The notes under the pieces are model-generated. The model saw only the letters and a program-made list of their open reading frames with translations, made no database searches and had not been told where the DNA came from. From contig QPFY01000006.1 of NCBI GenBank assembly GCA_003665825.1, forward strand, positions 682,001 to 746,000: a stretch of DNA of 64,000 bases, in the 5' to 3' direction. Below, one piece after another: positions 50,636 through 61,123 of this stretch (the stretch's first letter is position 1; the number at the start of each line of letters is the position of its first letter). This stretch comes from Microbotryum silenes-acaulis. Lineage: Eukaryota > Basidiomycota > Microbotryomycetes > Microbotryales > Microbotryaceae. A program made the position numbers and the translations under genes.

Positions 50636-51292
50636 TCAGGCTCTAACCGAATCGAGTGCAAGCTTGCCAGCCTTGCTCAGCACTTGGATCGCAATCTCCT
50701 TGTGCTGCCGCCAATACCTGTCGAAGGCATTCGATGACCAACGGCCAAGGTTTCGGATGTGATCCGTGTGTACACCTTCTCGAAGGTAAAACGTGGCCCC
50801 ACCGGGCCTAAAGGAGTGGTTGTTCAAGGGCGCCCTCCCGCTCGCCTCGAGAATGTCTTTGATTCGTCGCGAGAACGCCGAGGAGGTCAGCTGTCGATGA
50901 CCTCCCTCGCGCGCCCGATATGAGAACAACCGCCCTGGTGGAGGGTCGTTTAGGCGGAAATGGTTATCGATGCCTCCGACCGGGCAGAAGGGCTCGCCGT
51001 CTTGCGCCGAGACTACCAGCGTGCGGCCGACACGCCGACGCACCTTGTCGAACGGGAGGTCCAACTCGTATCGGAGAGGAGCTTCGCTCGTTGCATCGAT
51101 CCGGCGCGCATTGGCCACCGCTAGATGCCGCTCGGCTATGAACTCTTCGTCCGCCGAACCCGCCGTAAACTCGCCCAATCTCGCCATCGCGAAGAACGCC
51201 GCACACGCTGCAGCAAACACGGCCGTATCAAACGGACTGCACTTGTCGATCCCCGCGGCCAGGCACCTGAGGCCGTCCAAAGTCGCCGCCAA
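50636..51292 (-). CDS. DIRS-type tyrosine recombinase
   Basis: Integrase of the retrotransposon, used instead of a DDE integrase. Residues visible: the first-Arg region ARLGEFTAG, NNHSFRPGGATFYLREG with H-x-x-R, IRNLGRWSSNAFDRYWR with the nucleophilic Tyr. There is no ATG at the left end of this frame; the codon before LAATLDGLRCLAAG is a TGA, upstream of which the same frame reads coding-like sequence (KMWTMQLAAAAATAPAPNPE). So either the ORF begins elsewhere or the copy carries a nonsense mutation. Confidence 0.82.
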   Translation of the reverse strand: MAATLDGLRCLAAGIDKCSPFDTAVFAAACAAFFAMARLGEFTAGSADEEFIAERHLAVANARRIDATSEAPLRYELDLPFDKVRRRVGRTLVVSAQDGEPFCPVGGIDNHFRLNDPPPGRLFSYRAREGGHRQLTSSAFSRRIKDILEASGRAPLNNHSFRPGGATFYLREGVHTDHIRNLGRWSSNAFDRYWRQHKEIAIQVLSKAGKLALDSVRA

Positions 51293-51676
51293 TCACTCTG
51301 GGTTGGGGGCTGGAGCTGTGGCCGCAGCCGCAGCCAGTTGCATCGTCCACATCTTCGGATCGTAGTTCATACTGTATTTTCGAGACGGCGTGCGACCCCC
51401 TCGTCCGACAAAGTGTGGGGAGAGGCCGAACGTGCCAAGCACGCGCCCGCGATCCCGCGATTCTCTCGCGGCGGAGACGGGATAGGACCGGATAATTACA
51501 AAGTCGCAACCGAGGCATAAGAGCGCGGCTCTGAGTCATGATAGCGTGACATTGACAAAACAGGACGCAAGAGGGTTCGACCTCACAAACAAACAAAGGT
51601 ACACGACCTCGCAGACACAGGGATACGCAACTCCGTACGAACGAAGCTCCACCTTCCACGAAGGGAGTCAGATGTC

Positions 51677-53257
51677 TCAGCCTATCGCCCACAGGGGCTC
51701 TCCCGCCGCCAGCAGCAACTCGCGCCCCGCCGGATACTTCGACAGTGGGTGCGCGATCATGAACGGGAACGGTTCGTACTGCCGCGGGCGGTCTGGCTGC
51801 CGGGACACGACGTCCGCGGGGTTCACCTTCGTGTTGATGTATTCAATCGACCACTTCACACCTCGAGTTTCCTCAAGGCTGCGCAGGTTTGAAAGCGACG
51901 AGTTCAACAAGGAATTCATCGAATGCCCTTCCCTCCATCCAAGCACAAACCCGGTGTTGTCGCATTGTAGAACAAAATGTATATCGTCTTTAGACATCCG
52001 CAACGCAGCCTCACCCAGCGCCTCGACCGCCCACGCCTCCGCGTTCGTGATTGAGACCGAGTGTCGAGGCGGTGGCAGATCCGTCCACCCCTCGGGGAGA
52101 GTGAAGTACGCGGAGTATCCGTTGATGACGATGCCTAGTCCGTGCATACAGGCATCCGACGCTAGCGCAAGCTTCGATGGGATCGGGAGGGCCTCGAACG
52201 ACGTGGAGAATGGGCCTTCCGACAAGAGGAACCTTCTCCAGTATTCGAGTTGATCGTACGTGCGACGGTCCAGGCGACGCGCCCGCAAAACCGCCTTCCG
52301 GTCCCCGTACGCGATACACTGTCTGTATAGACGGTTGAGATGGGTCCGTAATGCAGGTAGGATGTAGGCGACATACCCCAACGACCCAGTGACCGACTCG
52401 ACCTCTGAGCGTTCCTTCTGATCGGCGCGGCTGCCTTTCACCAAGGCGTCGATCTTGTCAATGTAGCGCAGCCGCTTCTGATCGGTGACCGTCGCGGTCA
52501 TTAGATCCAAATCCCATTCAATCCCGACGTGGACAAATTGACGCATCCACGTGAAGCCTTTCTGCTCCGCGAGGCGCCAGCCGAGGGATCGTACGAAATG
52601 AAGAATGACTTCTTGCGATATGACATCCGACGTTCGGACCGCGCAAACATCGTCAACCATCTTGAAGATTGACACGCCGGGGAACTTCCATTCGACCAAG
52701 TCTTGGGTCAGGTCCGCAACGTTCCCAAAGACACCGGGAGTAGTCCTGCCACCGAAGCATGGGACTCGTCGTACGAAGATGAGGCCGCGCCACAAGATGC
52801 ACATGCTCGATCGCTGGTCCCATCGCAAAGGGAGTTGGTAGAACGCATTGGCGAAATCCCAACCGCAGACTTCCGCCGTCAAGGGAAGCTCGCGAAACTT
52901 GCGGTACAACATGGGCAAGGTCGTCCAACGGCAAGGGAAATCCGCAGATTTCAGGTCGTCATTAAGGGAAACGAGTTTCGGACGGCTAGACGAACTACTC
53001 CGTTGCGACGGTCCATGCCCGTTCGTCGACGGATGATTCGCTTCGTCAGGGTCTGTGGTTCGATCGATCGGTTTCGCCTTGGGGTAAGACAGATTTTCGA
53101 TCTGTCTCCACTTCGGCGGCATTCCGGGCGCTACTGACTTCGGCACATAGCTGATCGGATTCGTGCGGAAAGGACCGACCGCGGCCTCGAGCTCGTCCTT
53201 GTCGTACGGGCCCGCGATGTACCCGAGATCGAGCAAGCGCTCCATCTTGCCGTCCAT
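51677..53257 (-). CDS. DIRS-type reverse transcriptase / RNase H
   Basis: Polymerase of the retrotransposon. The frame is open past its first ATG to about 53365 (IREGFDFGIKDPPSERHIAK). The RT fingers and palm read GPFRTNPISYVPKSVAPGMP, AEVCGWDFANAFYQLPLRWD and VPCFGGRTTPGVFGNVADLT. The catalytic pair is in FKMVDDVCAVR. RNase H-like segments follow: KLALASDACMHGLGIVINGY, SITNAEAWAVEALGEAALRM, VLQCDNTGFVLGWREGHSMN, and IEYINTKVNPADVVSRQPD. This RT-RH order without a DDE integrase, followed by a tyrosine recombinase, defines the DIRS group. No internal stop over 526 codons. Confidence 0.92.
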   Translation of the reverse strand: MDGKMERLLDLGYIAGPYDKDELEAAVGPFRTNPISYVPKSVAPGMPPKWRQIENLSYPKAKPIDRTTDPDEANHPSTNGHGPSQRSSSSSRPKLVSLNDDLKSADFPCRWTTLPMLYRKFRELPLTAEVCGWDFANAFYQLPLRWDQRSSMCILWRGLIFVRRVPCFGGRTTPGVFGNVADLTQDLVEWKFPGVSIFKMVDDVCAVRTSDVISQEVILHFVRSLGWRLAEQKGFTWMRQFVHVGIEWDLDLMTATVTDQKRLRYIDKIDALVKGSRADQKERSEVESVTGSLGYVAYILPALRTHLNRLYRQCIAYGDRKAVLRARRLDRRTYDQLEYWRRFLLSEGPFSTSFEALPIPSKLALASDACMHGLGIVINGYSAYFTLPEGWTDLPPPRHSVSITNAEAWAVEALGEAALRMSKDDIHFVLQCDNTGFVLGWREGHSMNSLLNSSLSNLRSLEETRGVKWSIEYINTKVNPADVVSRQPDRPRQYEPFPFMIAHPLSKYPAGRELLLAAGEPLWAIG

Positions 53258-53610
53258 GACCAGTTGTTGCTCCTCACTGAGCGGTGCGTTCTTCGCGATG
53301 TGACGCTCCGACGGAGGGTCCTTGATGCCGAAATCAAAGCCCTCTCGGATCTGCTTCGGTTAGCGGCCAGGTACGGCGCGACGTGCGCGACCTTTGCGAG
53401 TGCCTTAACGTTGGCTTCGAACGCACCAGCATCGAGCGGCGTAACAATCTTGTACATCGCATCATGGAACGAGTCGACTTCGCGAGCCATGATTCGCATG
53501 CGAGCGGAAGTTTCGGGCGCTGGCGACAAGTCCGGCGCGGGCATTGAAGGCACGAACGGGATGTCTCCTTTGTTGCCGGCCGCGACAGGTTCAAGTGGAG
53601 CCCTGCCCAC
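53131..53610 (-). CDS. DIRS middle reading frame (gag-pol linker)
   Basis: Minus-strand frame overlapping the 5' part of the RT frame; reads GNKGDIPFVPSMPAPDLSPA, then MREVDSFHDAMYKI-like sequence (REVDSFHDAMYKIVTPLDAG) and EANVKALAKVAHVAPYLAAN. Its end overlaps a possible acceptor (gctaac…aag/cag at ~53370) leading to the RT frame, so it may be the exon or frameshift partner that precedes RT. No ATG at its left limit. Confidence 0.45.
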   Translation of the reverse strand: MGRAPLEPVAAGNKGDIPFVPSMPAPDLSPAPETSARMRIMAREVDSFHDAMYKIVTPLDAGAFEANVKALAKVAHVAPYLAANRSRSERALISASRTLRRSVTSRRTHRSVRSNNWSWTARWSACSISGTSRARTTRTSSRPRSVLSARIRSAMCRSQ

Positions 53611-53734
53611 CCCGTGGATGGGCAGTTCGGTGATGCTCGGAGGGTCTGCCGGAGCAGAGCTTAGCGGGTCTGGAAATTACAATCCAGCACGTCAGCCCTC
53701 GGCTGCGGAGGAAGGGGCAACGCCCAGCCGGTCC

Positions 53735-54033
53735 GTCGGGACCGGCATCTACACGTACGCGGACGTGAGAAAGCGCGAGCGGTGGGGGATTCGACCCCTG
53801 AACCAGAGAACGGAGGCCCGCGACGCGATGCCTGAGAGGTAACGACCTCAGAAAGGGCCACAGAAAGCGGTTCGAATTGTAGGTTGCGTACGTGAGGAAG
53901 CGCAAACGGTGGGGGATTCGACCCCTGAACCAGAGAACGGAGGCACTCGACGCGATGCCTGAGAGGTAACGTCCTCAGAAAGAGCCACAGAGCTCGTCGG
54001 GACCGGGCATCTACACGTACGCGGACGTGAGGC
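53735..54033 (-). repeat. 127-bp tandem repeats in the DIRS gag-RT interval
   Basis: Two and a partial third unit. gtgggggattcgacccctga occurs at 53782 and 53909 (period 127), each followed by the same ~75 bases. gtcgggaccgg(g)catctacac occurs at 53735 and 53998. On the minus strand, the strand of the element, each unit contains ggggtcgaatcccc, which resembles a tRNA T-arm or pol III B box. The full tRNA fold is not present. Confidence 0.8.
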
Positions 54034-54093
54034 GGAAGTGACGGCACGACACGAGAGTGGGGAAAGGTTGGTGATACAGACGCGCCAACTCGG

Positions 54094-54945
54094 TCATGCG
54101 GACCCGACGTGGGTATAAGCCTCATGCTGGCCTTTACAAAAAGAACACGCGTGTTCACGAACGCAGGATTGGACGCAACCCCTGACGTTATAGTTGGTGC
54201 AGGCTGCCGCGCGCGGCACAGCGCTGAGCGGAACCACCGAAGTTACGACTACCACTGCAGGCGCAACCACTACAGGTTTGAGGAGAGGAAGAATCGGCTT
54301 CCAATCCTCGCCCCCCAGCGTTGCCTCCTCCATGGCTTGAATGCGGCCACGCGCCTCGATGAGATCGTCCACCTGGCGCTCCATCGCCCGGGCCCACGAT
54401 GACTGGTGCTCGGCCGCGAGCTCAGCCCACTTCATGGCGACGTTGAGGGCAGCCGAGACCTGAGCCATGATCGACTGGTCGAAGGGTCCGAAAACCTTTA
54501 TCTTCGAGACCTTGAATCCCGACCACCACAAAGAACGAACCGTCAAGTCGTATTTACGCATGATGAACCAGTTCGAGTCACAGGTCCGCATCGCAACGGA
54601 CTCGAAGTGCCGGTCAAACATCTCCGAAGGCGACTGTGCGCCTCCGACGATGATCGAGGCCGTCATCGGGTCGACCGCTTCCTTGACAAGGAGCACATAG
54701 GAATAGCGCGCGTCCTGCCATTGCGTGCGCGGCAGGCAACCGTCGAAGACCAGACCCGCCTCCATCCGCGCCTGGAAACCCACACCATAATCCAGACTCA
54801 TCGTTACTTGTTGGTGTCGTGACAGACACGACATCGGAGGATCCTTGCGATCCTTCGCCCACTTGATCATTTCGGCAGAGATGCCGAACAAGGCGCCATC
54901 GTAAGTGGTACAAGCCGTCGTGTCCAGGGCGCCGGAGAGTTGCAT
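54094..54945 (-). CDS. DIRS Gag-like protein
   Basis: From ATG at 54945, 283 residues. The C-terminal zinc-binding region is C-x3-N-V-R-G-C...C-V-R-E-H-A-C-x2-C…H (CTNYNVRGCVQSCVREHACS then FCKGQHEAYTH), the DIRS-type gag finger. It contains a tryptophan-rich central domain (TVRSLWWSGFKVSKIKVFGP) and a helical stretch before a Val/Pro linker. A +1 frame upstream (54946-55018, MTTASTSTNDHAAPSSTESP) has a good N-terminus, so a frameshift near 54950 may have shortened the protein. Confidence 0.75.
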   Translation of the reverse strand: MQLSGALDTTACTTYDGALFGISAEMIKWAKDRKDPPMSCLSRHQQVTMSLDYGVGFQARMEAGLVFDGCLPRTQWQDARYSYVLLVKEAVDPMTASIIVGGAQSPSEMFDRHFESVAMRTCDSNWFIMRKYDLTVRSLWWSGFKVSKIKVFGPFDQSIMAQVSAALNVAMKWAELAAEHQSSWARAMERQVDDLIEARGRIQAMEEATLGGEDWKPILPLLKPVVVAPAVVVVTSVVPLSAVPRAAACTNYNVRGCVQSCVREHACSFCKGQHEAYTHVGSA

Positions 54946-55252
54946 CGGCCATCGTTGCCGCCGGCGACTCTGTAGAGGAGGGCGCGGCGTGGTCGTTGGT
55001 AGAGGTCGAAGCAGTCGTCATTGTCGGTACCAATAGGGTCGAAAAGTTTCGCGAGTGTAGAGGCAATGATCACTGCCGTTCGAGCGAAACGAATAAGGTG
55101 CAGAAGCGAACAGGCATTTCTCTCGCCACTCCACTCTAAGCGCATGCGCGCCACCCCCAGGGGGGCGGCCCACCCTTCACAGCCGCCGCCGCCTCTATTA
55201 TAGCAAAGTGCTCACTGCTGTTTGGTCCTCTTCCATCGGGCGACCGAACGCA

Positions 55253-57097
55253 ATGTTCTCAAAGCTTGGCCGTTACGTCGCCGTGCTATGCCTCTACCAT
55301 ATGGCCGCACAGATAGGATCTGTGTCAGCCGACAAGGTTCTGGTTGTACTCGAGAAAGATCTCGAACAGCAAGACTATGCGCTCACTTGGAGCTCGCTTG
55401 AAGGTGAGCCCCCGCTCGCCCTGTTTAGCTGCAATGGCCAAACTGCCTGCTCCGCACCATCACGCCTGCGACCAGCCACTAGCTTTGTTCCAACATATCC
55501 TGAACAGACAGACGCTGACCCGTTCTTGACGTGGCCAAACTTGCACAGCTCGAGGGCACGAGCTCAGCTTCCGTGACGCTTCTGAGCGTGCCACGTCGAC
55601 GCTGGAGGCAAGCCAGTTCCAACACATCCTCTTGTTCGCGCCGTCGGCGAAACGTGAGTGCTTTCCACCCAGTTCAGAGGCCGGACGACGAGCCCTCAGT
55701 CTGCGGAAGTATCTGCACGCTGTTTCACACCTCGGGTCAATCTACCGGTCGCGACCCCGGCAGCTTGCTGTTCCGCGCTTGTCCCCCCACCCCCCACCAG
55801 GTTCTCGAGGAGGCGGTGGTGGGCTGAATTCGGCCGAGCTGAGAGCCTGGGACTGACCATTCCACTTGATGGTCGTGTTGCTCGCGCCGATCTAGAGCTT
55901 CCGGAGGACTTGAACCCCCAACGTCTCGTGGAATACACCCAGCACGGCAAAAACCTGCTCGTGGCGCTTTCGCCGCATGTCTCGGAGTTTTGGCGCGACT
56001 TTGCTCGCGAATTCGACCTTGAGTTCGACGATCGCGGCACTCGAGTCATCGACCACTTCAGTTATGACGTGAGCTTGGACGACGACTCGTCGCATTCGGT
56101 CATCGTTGTGCCGCTCTCCGGCTGCCGATCCCCCTTTGTTGCATCCGAGACCGGCGCCGGTCCTCCCGTATTGTATCGAGGTATCGGCCACGCCGTCGGC
56201 CGTCGGCCGCTCGCCACGAATATTCTTTACGCTCCTGTAACATCTTATAGCGGCGATCCATCGCGCGTTGGCAATCTAGCCGACGATGTGCACCTCGCTG
56301 GGACGTCTACAGGGCTGGTCACTGCTTTCCAGGCCAAAAACAACGCTCGCATCACTTTTGTCGGCTCGACAGATGTCTTCTCCGACGTGTTCCAGAGCGC
56401 GAGCATTGAATCAAGCAACGGACTCAGGCAAGTGGACTTGGCTTTGCTCAATGTCATTTAGTAGCCCCTGTCAAAAGCTAATGCGCGCGAGACAGGTATC
56501 CGCGCTCCGGCAATACGGCCTTTCTTTCCGATCTCACACGGTGGACGATGCAAGAGACTGGCATCATCCGCATCGATGCTACTCGCCACTATCGCGCGAG
56601 CGACGGCCAACGCCAGGATCTCTACCGCATGGGGGAAGAATTGGTGCGCTAGCTCAGCCCCCCCCTCGACTTCGCTCAACTGATCGGCCTAATTCGCGAG
56701 TCTACAGGCATACGACGTGGATCTTGTCGTCAAGGACAAGGACACAGATCTGCCCGCCCTCCTCGATGATCTGCAACTCGATTTCACGATGCTAGACCCC
56801 CACCTCCGTGTCCCGCTGACGATCTCGGGCCAATCGATTCACGGTCGCAAGGGCGAGACCGCAGTACGCTACATGACAAGTTTCCACGCGCCGGACCGCC
56901 ATGGCGTTTTCACCCTTCGAGTGGACTATCGAAGGCCCGGTTGGAGCTTCCTCGATGAGAAGGCGGTAGTATCGGTGGCACCTTCGCGTCACGACGAGTT
57001 CGAGCGGTTTATTACTGGTGCTTTGCCCTACTACGGTGGTGCTCTCAGCGTCTCCGTAGCGACTCTCGTACTGGTTATTTTGTGGACATTGCAATGA
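55253..57097 (+). CDS. WBP1: oligosaccharyltransferase subunit WBP1/OST48
   Basis: Essential ER membrane subunit of the enzyme that transfers dolichol-linked glycan to asparagine. Five exons (55253-55403, 55549-55653, 55896-56427, 56496-56643, 56708-57097), 441 residues. Signal peptide MFSKLGRYVAVLCLYHMAAQ…VSA; then KVLVVLEKDLEQQDYALTWS and, after intron 1, ARGHELSFRDASERATSTLE with QFQHILLFAPSAK. The GIFT-like domain carries DLNPQRLVEYTQHGKNLLVA and VLYRGIGHAVG. Also present are RITFVGSTDVFSDVFQ and YPRSGNTAFLSDLTRWTMQE. The single C-terminal span (GALSVSVATLVLVILWTL) leaves a two-residue tail. Intron 3 uses a GC donor (ag|gcaagt). The stop is 80 bp from the convergent EMC1 stop. Confidence 0.95.
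56428..56495 (+). other. GC-AG intron in WBP1
   Basis: Only gcaagt at 56428 joined to acag (ending 56495) keeps the frame (…SSNGL-R-YPRSGNTAF). A gctaatg branch-site string lies 17-23 bases before the acceptor. The flanking AG|GCAAGT is the strong consensus of the minor GC donor class. Confidence 0.85.
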
Positions 57098-57177
57098 CCC
57101 ACCACCCAAGGGCTGCGACCCTTCGTCTTCCCCTCGCCCCCACCAAGACCTTATGGTTGCCCGCCAGTGTCCAGAGT

Positions 57178-60100
57178 TCACAAGGTGTACCATCTCCGGC
57201 GAATCTGTTGCGAATGCACCTGTGCATTTTTTCGGAGATGCGGAGACCGTTCAGATTAGTTCGAAGTGAGGCGCATTGCAACATATTAGGCGAACATGTA
57301 CCCAGTGCCGAGAGACGATGGTAGTAATTGCCAAGATCGACAGGGTAACTCCGAGCTGGATCTTATTGAAAGAGGGGCTGAGCACGTCGAACGACTTTGA
57401 TGGTGATATGCGAGCCCCGAAGAGATCTGCTCCGATCGCAAGGATCGACGACTCTGATTCTCGATCTCCCGGATAGCTAAGCATGAGCTGGACGTCGGAC
57501 AGCTGTTCAGGCAAGCACAAGCGCATACAAGAAAAGGTCAGAGTGCCGTATTCGTACGTCCCCGTGGTGAATACAGACTGACCTCATAGGCCCGAGAAAG
57601 CACCCATCTCGGGTTGTTCGGAAGAATGGCCTCGTAAGGTATGAGTAACTCTTCGAGATCTTCGCGGGTCGGCTGGCGTGTGTGCCTCCGGGGGTCGAGG
57701 TGTCGTCGCGGCAAGGCGATGACCTGATTCATCGAATTTGCGACTGCGACGGTACACATGGTCAGCGTGCAAGTAGTGACATTTCATTGATAGATGCGAA
57801 GATACAGTTGCACGCACAGACGGCGCTGAGCGACGTGATCCCGAGCCGGGTGCGTGTCAGACCCCGTACCCTCAGTCCGTCAGTCGACAGAAACGACTTG
57901 GAGGAGACGCTAATGCTGGCAAGATCAGGCCGCAGTGATGACCTGTCGGCAATTGGAGTAGATTAAATTCATTCCTAAAGTCACAACAATGCGCGATACC
58001 ATGGTCGACTCACAAGGAACTTCCGGCTTCGATGGCGAAGGACGACGTCTGATGGAAGAGCTCGAGGGAATGCACCCGTGTAAAAGTAGAAGGGTCCCCT
58101 TCGGCATAGAGAGTGTAGATGATCCAGTTGTCGCGCATGGACACAGATATATCTTTCGAAGTGCGGACACCGTCATGCAGCGCTTCGTGCAGGCAGCGCC
58201 CACTGGCAGCGTCCAAGATACTCAGCGTCAGCTGCGAAGTTGATTTCGAGATGGCTACCACAGCGACGACGCCATGGTTCAGATACTTGAGTAGCATCGA
58301 GCGGTCTCCGAGAACTCGTCCTGGTGACGCCACCGCATCTGTGAAAATTAAGTAGGAAAGACATGAGATTTGTTCTCGATGAAGATGTTTGCACCGCCTT
58401 TGGGGAGCTTACCTAGCATGCCTCGCACTACGCGAACAACAGTGTGACCGGCAGGAAGTTTGTATCTCCAGGAGAGGCGCTGAGCACAAGGGCAACGGTC
58501 AGTATACCCGATCCATCCACCTCAGGCTCCGAAAGCGAATAAACTCACGCGCTGTCGGTCACACATTGACCACCCCTCGACTAGGCCATCACCAGCCTTA
58601 ATCTTGCTCGCACAGCCCGAATTTACGCCACGGAAGGAAAGACTCGAGGTCGAGCCCTGGTGGTGCCGTGGCGGGCGACGGTCCTCGGTAATCTGATGAT
58701 TCAATTCTTGGCCTGTCTGAGCGTCGAGTGAGATCAGAAGCAGGCGATGGTCAGACTTGATGTTCGGGGAGGTGTGAAAGAAGTTCAACCATGTCAGTGT
58801 ATACAAGGACTGGACGGTCGAAGCTGGACCCTCACCGTTCGGGCCGTTGCATTGACGCGAACAGACGAAGTAGTCCCGGTACCATCAAGATGAGCAAGGA
58901 GAATGGTTTCCCATTCGATGCGCCCTTCCAATGATACAAAGTACCGCCATACCACTTTACCGTTGTCTTTCGCATCAAGCCCGTGAATGGTCTGAGATCG
59001 AGAGGAAACAACAACGGCGAGGGGAGTCGCTGCCACTTCGCCATTCTGCGACCAGGCATGACGACGAGATCAGCAGTTTGTCGCAGATCTGATGAGCCTT
59101 CGCCAAGACTCACAGCCCCATACCGCAGTAGTCTGGTTATCGGGGACGTTCGGGCCCCGGAAAAGCCGTCTGAGATTTGAACCATGGCTGGCAGATGGTC
59201 GATCTCGGCCAGAGCCTCGTCACGAGCCCACGCAAAGTGTCCATTTTCTCGCGCCTGCAGCAGGCCGGACGTTGACGCAAAGCTGATACGACTCGCCACA
59301 GAGTAGTCGCGAAGCGGTGCGGTCTCGATCGCAAACTTCGCAAGCAGGAAAAGGAGCAAGATTGAACTCGGTGGAGTCAGCGCAGATGGCGAACCTACGA
59401 GCCCAGAACGCAGCTTACGCTCAACAGATCGCCGACATCTTCCGGATCGAATTTGAAAGTATGTCCTGTAATCACCCCTTGAGGCAAGCCTGGAGTGACC
59501 ACGAGGGAAAATATTTGCACGCTTGCCAGCTGGGTCCGCAAGTCTGATCAGGATTGCTGCGTCTCCCACGGCGCGATGAAAGTCAGGGACCTTACCTGGA
59601 GAGTCGGAGAGAAGGATAGATGGCCGATGTGGGCCTCATCCTCGCGATCTACAAAGCCCGAGAACAGCGACGCGAAGGACTGGAGAACGCCATCGTTCGA
59701 TCCGGATTCCACTTTCAGTGTCAAGTCTTGCAGACGAGGGCAAAGTGAGTAACGTCACTCACCGAATCGTTCAGGTCCCACAGTTTGGTCAGGGACACTC
59801 CGGTCCAACGCAGCACGACAACCGTGCCATCCCGCCGGTGCGCCAAGAATATGCCACGCCATGCGAGTCCAACGTTATCCACACTAACGAAATCGGATGG
59901 GGTGCCGTCGGCTAGGGCCAGGACGCCCGAGCTCGAGCTCGCTAATGCGAACCAACGTACTGACGAACCGCCGACCCAGACGAGAGCACCGGAGTCGCTC
60001 TTGTCGCTGGAGGATGAGACCGCCAAAGGCATATGGTCGGCCGATGTCCGCAATTCCACGCGCATAGTATCGCGCAGTAGGTTGCCGGTTGAAGCGTTGT

Positions 60101-61123
60101 AAATGCGCAAGGAGCCCATGGTTAACTCCCTCTTCGGCCATGCAAACACGAAAATCTGGTTGGCTTGCGATCTTGCCAGCCGCACCCGGTCCGCTGGATC
60201 CCACCTGCTCCGGTGATAGGACGGTTCTTTCAGCCACGGTCAGTGCCGGATTGACTCGAATGCATGAAGTGTTTGGGCCAGCTTTTAGCGCAAACAGGCG
60301 GAAAGTTGGGCAAATGACGTACCCCGCAACCTCGACGTGCCAACCCTCAGCGCCTGTATCCACGTCCCTGCTTCGCAAGATACCCCGAGCATAACTGACC
60401 AAGGTCCGATTAGGACCATCATGCTCCCCCCAGCAGATCGCATCGCCCGCGACCTGCGCCGGGCCGAGCACAAAGTCGTCGGCGCCGCTCGTCGGAGACG
60501 CCCATCGAAGCTCGCCCGTCGTTGCGTCGACAACTTGCAGGTCGCCAAGGTCGGCCCGTGACGACACGACGAGACCTAGTGCGGGGGATATCAAGCAATG
60601 AATTCAGCATCCAAGATCGATGAAAACGCGGATGAGGATGCTACATACTGTCATCCCCGCAAGCAAAGTAGCTGAGCTTGTGCGCGTGCGGACCGTACAA
60701 TCGTCGCCATCCTGGAAACGACGATACCGAAGTGCACAACAGATACGTGCGGACATGTACATGTCAAGCTCGTGGGTTAGTGTCGGGTAGTCGGGTATGC
60801 CAGGCGGGGGTGGGGCCACGTAACGAGGTGCTCTAGCCAACGAGACGAGCGACGAGTGACTGACGGAGAGTGCCATTGGCGGGGTCCAGCGCGGCCAGAA
60901 TGTTCTTGTCGGTCACAGTGAGCAGGATCGAACGTTTTCGCGAGGGTTCGTCGTGGCTTGCGACGTGCTTGAACTGATGCAGTGGCTCCGCGGTGAAGTC
61001 GACGCGCTCGCGAGGGAGGCCGATCTGCACTCGATGCCAGTCTGGCGAACCGAGTGCGCGGGCTGCCGTCGAATGCAATACGGTCAGCAGCAGCGGCAGC
61101 ATCCAGCGCACGCGAGGCCACAT
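57178..61123 (-). CDS. EMC1: ER membrane protein complex subunit 1 (EMC1)
   Basis: Largest subunit of the EMC insertase, with lumenal beta-propellers and one C-terminal membrane span. The start at 61123 gives a signal peptide (MWPRVRWMLPLLLTVLHSTA). The N-terminal propeller reads SILLTVTDKNILAALDPANG. Characteristic C-terminal blocks: DRSMLLKYLNHGVVAVVAIS, SMRDNWIIYTLYAEGD, VIALPRRHLDPRRHTRQPTR, EELLIPYEAILPNNPRWVLS, and GADLFGARISPSKSFDVLSP with FNKIQLGVTLSILAITTIVS. The last intron (57307 to about 57219) joins RHW to VHSQQIRRRWYTL and a stop at 57178, restoring the basic cytosolic tail of EMC1. Many short introns; not all joins were resolved. Confidence 0.93.

Larger units (their letters stand above)
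50636..55018 (-). mobile_element. DIRS-like retrotransposon (minimal extent)
   Basis: In transcription order: Gag with zinc finger, tandem-repeat linker, RT/RNase H, tyrosine recombinase. That is the DIRS layout. The outer limits are not defined: the left part must end between 49884 and 50636 and the right between 55018 and the WBP1 start at 55253. Gag and recombinase each show a probable disabling change, so the copy may be non-autonomous. Confidence 0.85.

Noticed and set aside
57251..57306. EMC1 ending at 57251 with the tail HVRLICCNAPHFELI
   Set aside because: Splicing 57306 to ~57219 replaces this with a basic RRRW tail typical of EMC1 and uses good gtacat/gcacag sites.
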